A stretch of 25,538 nucleotides of DNA from positions 1 through 25,538 of the IMG/VR virus record IMGVR_UViG_3300024344_002827. The stretch is one strand, 5' to 3'. The notes beneath the pieces are model-generated. The model saw only the letters and a list, made by a program, of their open reading frames with translations, ran no database searches and had not been told where the DNA came from. The DNA is from a virus. Shown here piece by piece: positions 22,690 through 25,538 of this stretch (positions are counted from its first letter, which is position 1; each line of letters starts with the position of its first letter). The translations under genes were made by a program, and so were the position numbers.

Positions 22690-22893
22690 ATGGCTGCATC
22701 CCAACGCGGACGCGGCCGGCCCGCACTTCCGGACTCGGAAGCATTGCGCGAGTCGGTCCGTATCCGAATACGAACAGAGGAGCTCGAGGCAATCCGAAAG
22801 GGTGCCGAGCGGGCAGGGAAATCCGTTTCCGACTTCATGCGCGGATTGGCGCTGAGGGAATCGAGGAGGCTCGCGCGAAAAGGAGAACGCTAG
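22690..22893 (+). CDS. Ribbon-helix-helix regulator with AT-hook-like N-terminus, 67 aa
   Basis: ATG 22690 has AGGGA 4 bases upstream. The N-terminus RGRGRPALP contains the GRP core of AT-hook motifs. It is followed by a beta strand (ESVRIRIRTEE) and two helices (ELEAIRKGAERAG, SVSDFMRGLALRES), the usual CopG/MobC-like layout in which the strand contacts DNA as a dimer. It is divergent from the leftward accessory operon and lies beside an AT-rich region with an inverted repeat. It probably represses its own or the divergent promoter. An antitoxin role is less likely because no toxin gene is next to it. Confidence 0.7.
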   Translation: MAASQRGRGRPALPDSEALRESVRIRIRTEELEAIRKGAERAGKSVSDFMRGLALRESRRLARKGER

Positions 22894-22908
22894 GCGACCC
22901 CCTACGTG

Positions 22909-22930
22909 AAAAAAGGGACGCTTGACCCTC
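22909..22930 (-). terminator. Intrinsic terminator of the right-hand operon
   Basis: On the minus strand, AGGGTC and GTCCCT pair (one T-T mismatch) around AAGC and are followed by six T. It lies 25 bases after the sulfotransferase-like gene, between convergent genes. The stem is short, so efficiency may be modest. Confidence 0.5.
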
Positions 22931-22956
22931 GGATAGAAAGAGGTTGCTTGACCCTC
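22920..22956. repeat. 11-base direct repeat at the end of the right-hand operon
   Basis: GCTTGACCCTC occurs at 22920-22930 and 22946-22956 (period 26). The right copy overlaps the stop of the sulfotransferase-like gene, and the left copy forms the terminator arm. Confidence 0.5.
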
Positions 22957-23482
22957 AGGCGCCCGGAAGTCGCTCCAAGGCGACCCCCTTCCGCTTCAGC
23001 CCTTCGATGACCTCGGCCGTGGGTTCGATCTTCATGCGGCGGAGCTCGTCGTGGTGCCCATCGTCGAACCTGAGCGTGTGGAAGAGCGCGTAGAAGATCA
23101 GCCGCGCCCGGTAGTTGAAGAGCGCCTCGTAGTCGAACCGCTGGCCGGGCAATTTCTCGAGTCGCTGCGAAACCGCAAGCGAGAGCATCGGCAGCCCGAG
23201 TTTCAGCGCCGAGGCGTTCACACTCCCGATTGATCGCTCGAGAACGACAATCGGCACGCCCTGGTCGTGGAGGCGCTCCGCATAGCCCGGCAGCATCCAC
23301 GATCCCGTACACACGATGCCTGCGGGTCGGCCGTCGACCTTCTTCCCCTCGGCCCACTCGGCGGTCTGTACGGGCGTGTAACGCTCGATCGGGTCGTGCC
23401 GCACATGCGCGTACCTCGATAGCCATGCGGCCGTCCATGTGGTGCCTGAGCGCGGCAGAGCGAACACTGCGAAGTCAATCAT
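22955..23482 (-). CDS. Sulfotransferase-like protein, 175 aa
   Basis: ATG 23482 (MIDFAVFALPRSG) overlaps the upstream gene by 8 bases. The N-terminal PRSGTTW (residues 10-16) is the 5'-phosphosulfate-binding loop of PAPS-dependent sulfotransferases, right after a beta strand. VLERSIGSVNASALKLG at about 83-99 matches the Arg/Ser-containing 3'-phosphate-binding segment. At 175 residues it is much shorter than most family members (about 250-350), so part of the substrate domain is missing or reduced. It could modify a host surface glycan or a small molecule, or have become a non-enzymatic nucleotide-binding protein. It is the last gene of the right-hand operon. Confidence 0.65.
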   Translation of the reverse strand: MIDFAVFALPRSGTTWTAAWLSRYAHVRHDPIERYTPVQTAEWAEGKKVDGRPAGIVCTGSWMLPGYAERLHDQGVPIVVLERSIGSVNASALKLGLPMLSLAVSQRLEKLPGQRFDYEALFNYRARLIFYALFHTLRFDDGHHDELRRMKIEPTAEVIEGLKRKGVALERLPGA

Positions 23483-23846
23483 GCCGCAGCCCCGGCCTTC
23501 CGCCCTGCTCTTCCCACTCGTCCGTGTGCCATACGACTTGCTGTCGCGGCCCGATCTCGACGCCCTTACGCGCCGCGTCGATGGCCTCCCTGATGTCGTC
23601 AGGCCAACCCTCACTGTCTCGGTAACCAATAACCGGAGGGAATGACCACATGGCCATCCAGCGGTCGTCCTCCTCGACGTTCCGTGTCCCGCCCGTCTCC
23701 ATCCAAAGCCAGTCAAGACGCTCCTTGTCCGCTTCGAGCTTCTTCAGGCGTTCACGCAACATCTCGTTGACGCGCTCTAGATCCTTCGCCTTCCATTCGA
23801 GCCGCTCATGGATGTCGGACCTGACATAACCCGCAGTGATGTCCAT
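23475..23846 (-). CDS. Coiled-coil phage protein of unknown role, 123 aa
   Basis: ATG 23846 (MDITAGYVRSD) overlaps the upstream stop by one base (TGATG). Residues about 12-47 form a charged coiled coil ending in ADKERLDWLW. The phrases ERLDWL and DDIREAIDAAR are found together in many small phage proteins of unknown function. The C-terminal part is Trp/Gln/Glu-rich. The role is unknown. Confidence 0.65.
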   Translation of the reverse strand: MDITAGYVRSDIHERLEWKAKDLERVNEMLRERLKKLEADKERLDWLWMETGGTRNVEEDDRWMAMWSFPPVIGYRDSEGWPDDIREAIDAARKGVEIGPRQQVVWHTDEWEEQGGRPGLRHD

Positions 23847-24040
23847 CAATCGCCCCCCCCGCCCATCATGTGAGCCCACAGGTTAACGACCTCAGGCGCC
23901 GTACCGAGTACCGACCTGAGGGGCTCGGGATCGAGTTGCCCGCTCCACACCCTCTCGTGGTAGTCCTCGTACTCGCGGAAGAGCGCGTGCCAGTCGGACC
24001 ACGGCTGGGCTGTGTCGATCTCGAGCGTTCGCTTGGCCAT
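23846..24040 (-). CDS. Small unknown protein, 64 aa
   Basis: ATG 24040 has GGAGG 7 bases upstream and overlaps the resolvase stop (TGATG); a GTG just before it is less likely. The protein is acidic with many Trp and His (WSDWHALFREYEDYHERVWS) and ends in MMGGGGD. No family was recognised; overlaps on both sides support a real gene. Confidence 0.6.
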   Translation of the reverse strand: MAKRTLEIDTAQPWSDWHALFREYEDYHERVWSGQLDPEPLRSVLGTAPEVVNLWAHMMGGGGD

Positions 24041-24450
24041 CACACTTCCTCCACTCTGATGCGTACCTTGCCTTCACCACGTTTCGCTTTGACCCAACGC
24101 ACGATCGGCTCGCCGCCTTCATAGTTCTCGGGGGCGTCGTCTTCGAGAATCGCGAGCCCCACCTTCTGCCCGTGTCGTCCTCGTGGGCGGCAATGGATCG
24201 CGTCTTCGATCGACTTGAACGAGGCCCTGATGTTCGTGCTGTCGGGACGATTGGCCGAGTGCCGCTCGAACGTGACGCGCGCGCGCTTGAGCGGCTTGTC
24301 GGGCAGGTAGTGATCGCCCAGGACGATCGCCTTGACGCGCTCCTCCCACCGCTCCGCTTCCTTCAGCCGCGTGCGCCAATGGCCCTTCGCCGCAGCGACC
24401 TGGATGTCGGGGAGGCCCGGGATCTCGAAGTCGAGGACGAACCTCTGCAT
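24040..24450 (-). CDS. RusA-like Holliday junction resolvase, 136 aa
   Basis: ATG 24450 (MQRFVLDFEIPGLP) has AGAGGG 5 bases upstream and overlaps the previous stop (TGATG). The length matches RusA (about 120 residues). The N-terminus has the beta strand and Pro/Gly turn of the family. The likely metal site is made by Asp 70 (RPDSTNI), Lys 79 and Asp 83 (FKSIEDAI) and Asp 104/105 (AILEDDAPENY), in the order D, K, D, DD seen in RusA-type enzymes. It would cut four-way junctions during phage recombination or clear branched DNA before packaging. Spacing differs slightly from Escherichia coli RusA, so it is called RusA-like. Confidence 0.6.
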   Translation of the reverse strand: MQRFVLDFEIPGLPDIQVAAAKGHWRTRLKEAERWEERVKAIVLGDHYLPDKPLKRARVTFERHSANRPDSTNIRASFKSIEDAIHCRPRGRHGQKVGLAILEDDAPENYEGGEPIVRWVKAKRGEGKVRIRVEEV

Positions 24451-24620
24451 CACCGCCCTCTCTGCCGCTTCTCGCGGACTGCAATCATGCGCACCGACCA
24501 TGCGCTGACACCGTGCTTGCGGGCGAGTTCGTAGTAGAATTCACCTGTGCGGAACTCGTGGGCTTCGAGGTCGGCCACGATCGCAGCCTCGACCTGCTGC
24601 GGGGTCGGGGTGCCCATCAT
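24450..24620 (-). CDS. Small HTH-like protein, 56 aa
   Basis: ATG 24620 (or ATG 24617) begins inside the stop of the upstream gene, and the stop TGA overlaps the resolvase start by one base. The product (MMGTPTPQQVEAAIVADLEA onward) has a helix-turn-helix-like segment FYYELARKHGVSAWSVRMIA and a basic end. The chain of overlaps on both sides argues that it is real. It may be a DNA-binding regulator or partner of the resolvase; the function is unknown. Confidence 0.55.
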   Translation of the reverse strand: MMGTPTPQQVEAAIVADLEAHEFRTGEFYYELARKHGVSAWSVRMIAVREKRQRGR

Positions 24621-24853
24621 TCGCCCAAGTCCCCCGGTTCCGGAGCCTCATCCTCGTAGGGGTGCGGCATCTCAATCATGAGCGTGGAAAGCGCGGCGCA
24701 AAACGTCTTGCGCGCTTCCTTGTCGAGCATCGCGGAGCGAATCCCGATGTCGTGAAAGGTGATGCTCACAACCGGAGCGTTCTCGTCACCCGGGTCAACG
24801 AGTCTGAAATCGCCGCCGATCGTCCAGTGCCCCTCTGCTACGTCCGAATACAT
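24617..24853 (-). CDS. Small acidic unknown protein, 78 aa
   Basis: ATG 24853 follows the upstream stop directly (TGAATG) with a GGGGGAG ribosome site. The first half is beta-rich (GHWTIGGDFRLVDPGDENAP), the middle is a helix (DKEARKTFCAALSTLMIEM), and the tail is acidic and Pro-rich. No family was recognised. Confidence 0.6.
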   Translation of the reverse strand: MYSDVAEGHWTIGGDFRLVDPGDENAPVVSITFHDIGIRSAMLDKEARKTFCAALSTLMIEMPHPYEDEAPEPGDLGE

Positions 24854-25048
24854 TCAACTCCCCCCTTCTTCGAGCCACACGATCGCCTGGTCGAGCCAGT
24901 CGCGGAGGCGGCGGGCGTCGGTGACGCTTGCGTGCCAACGCAACTCGATCCAACGGGCACGACCGTCTCGGTCGTGAACCTCGTCCGCTTCTGCGATCAC
25001 CATGCCGTGATCTTCTGATCGGAGCGGTTCCGGTGCCTCAGTCGCCAT
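24854..25048 (-). CDS. Small unknown protein, 64 aa
   Basis: ATG 25048 (MATEAPEPLRSE) has GGAGGAG 4 bases upstream and overlaps the gene before it by 11 bases; the Arg-rich open frame upstream of it is not credible. The protein is acidic with a C-terminal helix (TDARRLRDWLDQAIVWLEEG). No family was recognised. Confidence 0.55.
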   Translation of the reverse strand: MATEAPEPLRSEDHGMVIAEADEVHDRDGRARWIELRWHASVTDARRLRDWLDQAIVWLEEGGS

Positions 25049-25217
25049 ACGTCTCCTCCTTCGCCGCATCCAACGCGACTTCCACTCGCTCGAGCACCGC
25101 GCCGAGGATCGAGATCGCGCGCTTCTGGTGCCATTCCGTCTCGACACGACCGATGCGGCGTTCGATGACGAGCATGATTCCCTCGGCTTGCTGCTCGATG
25201 GGGTCGGGCTGAGTCAT
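25038..25217 (-). CDS. Small helical unknown protein, 59 aa
   Basis: ATG 25217 (MTQPDPIEQQ) overlaps the stop of the DHHA1 gene by four bases (ATGA); an ATG at 25229 is an alternative start. Almost all of it is helix (MLVIERRIGRVETEWHQKRA and following). No family was recognised. Confidence 0.55.
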   Translation of the reverse strand: MTQPDPIEQQAEGIMLVIERRIGRVETEWHQKRAISILGAVLERVEVALDAAKEETYGD

Positions 25218-25538
25218 GCCACGAGCCATTCCGGCAACGCTTCGACCGAGAAGCCAGCCGCCGAGTAGTGACCGCCGCCGCCGTACCGCTTGGCGATCTC
25301 CGACACGTCAGTACCACCCGGCTTTCCGCGAAGAGAGAACTGCCACGCCCCGTCGGCACGTCGGAAGTAGGCCACCGCAATCTCGATCGGCTCGTCCGTC
25401 CCTTTGAGCAAGTAGTTGCAGAGTTCGCTGCAATTCAGATACGGCGCGTTCACGACCTGGGCCGGAACACCCCAGAGAATCCGACCCGTCGCGTGTTCGG
25501 TCATCTTTTCGCAATAGCGGTCAATCGAGCGACGAATC
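25214..25538 (-). CDS. DHH/DHHA1-type phosphoesterase, C-terminal part (5' end off the window)
   Basis: The frame is open to the right edge, so the N-terminal DHH catalytic domain is outside the window. The visible 107 residues show a DHHA1 domain: a strand-rich region (PIEIAVAYFRRADGAWQFSL), then RGKPGGTDVSEIAKRYG and the GGGHYSAAGF signature that binds nucleotide or RNA ends. Family members remove phosphates from short oligonucleotides, cyclic dinucleotides or pAp. In a phage it could recycle nucleotides or blunt a nucleotide-signalling defence; which of these cannot be told from the fragment. Confidence 0.7.
   Translation of the reverse strand, partial: IRRSIDRYCEKMTEHATGRILWGVPAQVVNAPYLNCSELCNYLLKGTDEPIEIAVAYFRRADGAWQFSLRGKPGGTDVSEIAKRYGGGGHYSAAGFSVEALPEWLVA

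Noticed and set aside
22902-23438. Second minus-strand frame over the sulfotransferase-like gene
   Set aside because: It is an Arg/Ala-rich shadow; the other frame has the PRSGTTW loop and the operon overlaps.

Overview
The window is part of the genome of a tailed double-stranded DNA phage (or a prophage-like copy) from a GC-rich bacterium. Nearly every gene lies on the minus strand, so the map reads from right to left. The order terminase, portal, scaffold, capsid, adaptor, beta-propeller tail protein, fibre, three ejection-type proteins and spike, with no tape measure, sheath or baseplate genes, is that of a short-tailed podovirus. The host cannot be named. GC-rich codon use and a Cys-rich stretch in the spike recall Deltaproteobacteria-like secreted proteins, but that is weak evidence. 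No integrase, lysis gene, RNA polymerase, tRNA or CRISPR array was seen.

Right end (25538-22955): a tightly overlapping leftward operon of a DHHA1-domain phosphoesterase fragment that runs off the edge, several small unknown proteins, a 56-residue HTH-like protein, a RusA-like Holliday junction resolvase and a small sulfotransferase-like protein. It ends at a likely intrinsic terminator near 22909-22930. A plus-strand ribbon-helix-helix gene with an AT-hook-like N-terminus (22690-22893) then faces a leftward promoter (22587-22614) across an AT-rich region.

Middle (22546-20182): three accessory proteins of unknown role, a very small secreted cysteine-rich peptide with a knottin-like Cys pattern, and a likely small terminase. 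The gaps between these genes carry large stem-loops. Two of them share the same 11-base outer arms, and each begins exactly at the stop codon of the upstream gene.

Region 20181-18679 is mostly non-coding: short direct repeats, G-rich and C-rich blocks, and one plus-strand gene (18979-19323). It separates the small and large terminase genes and is the best place in the window for a packaging or other cis-acting site.

Left two thirds (18678-1): the packaging, head and tail genes, usually joined by one-base stop/start overlaps (TGATG, TAATG, TAGTG). A strong hairpin follows the capsid genes at 11837-11878. The last gene, open to the left edge, encodes at least 771 residues of a beta-helix spike-like protein that begins with a convincing signal peptide and is rich in cysteine. 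The phage thus encodes two Sec-type, Cys-rich exported products: this one and the knottin-like peptide. The peptide, the paired hairpin elements and the divergent regulatory region are the least expected parts of the window.
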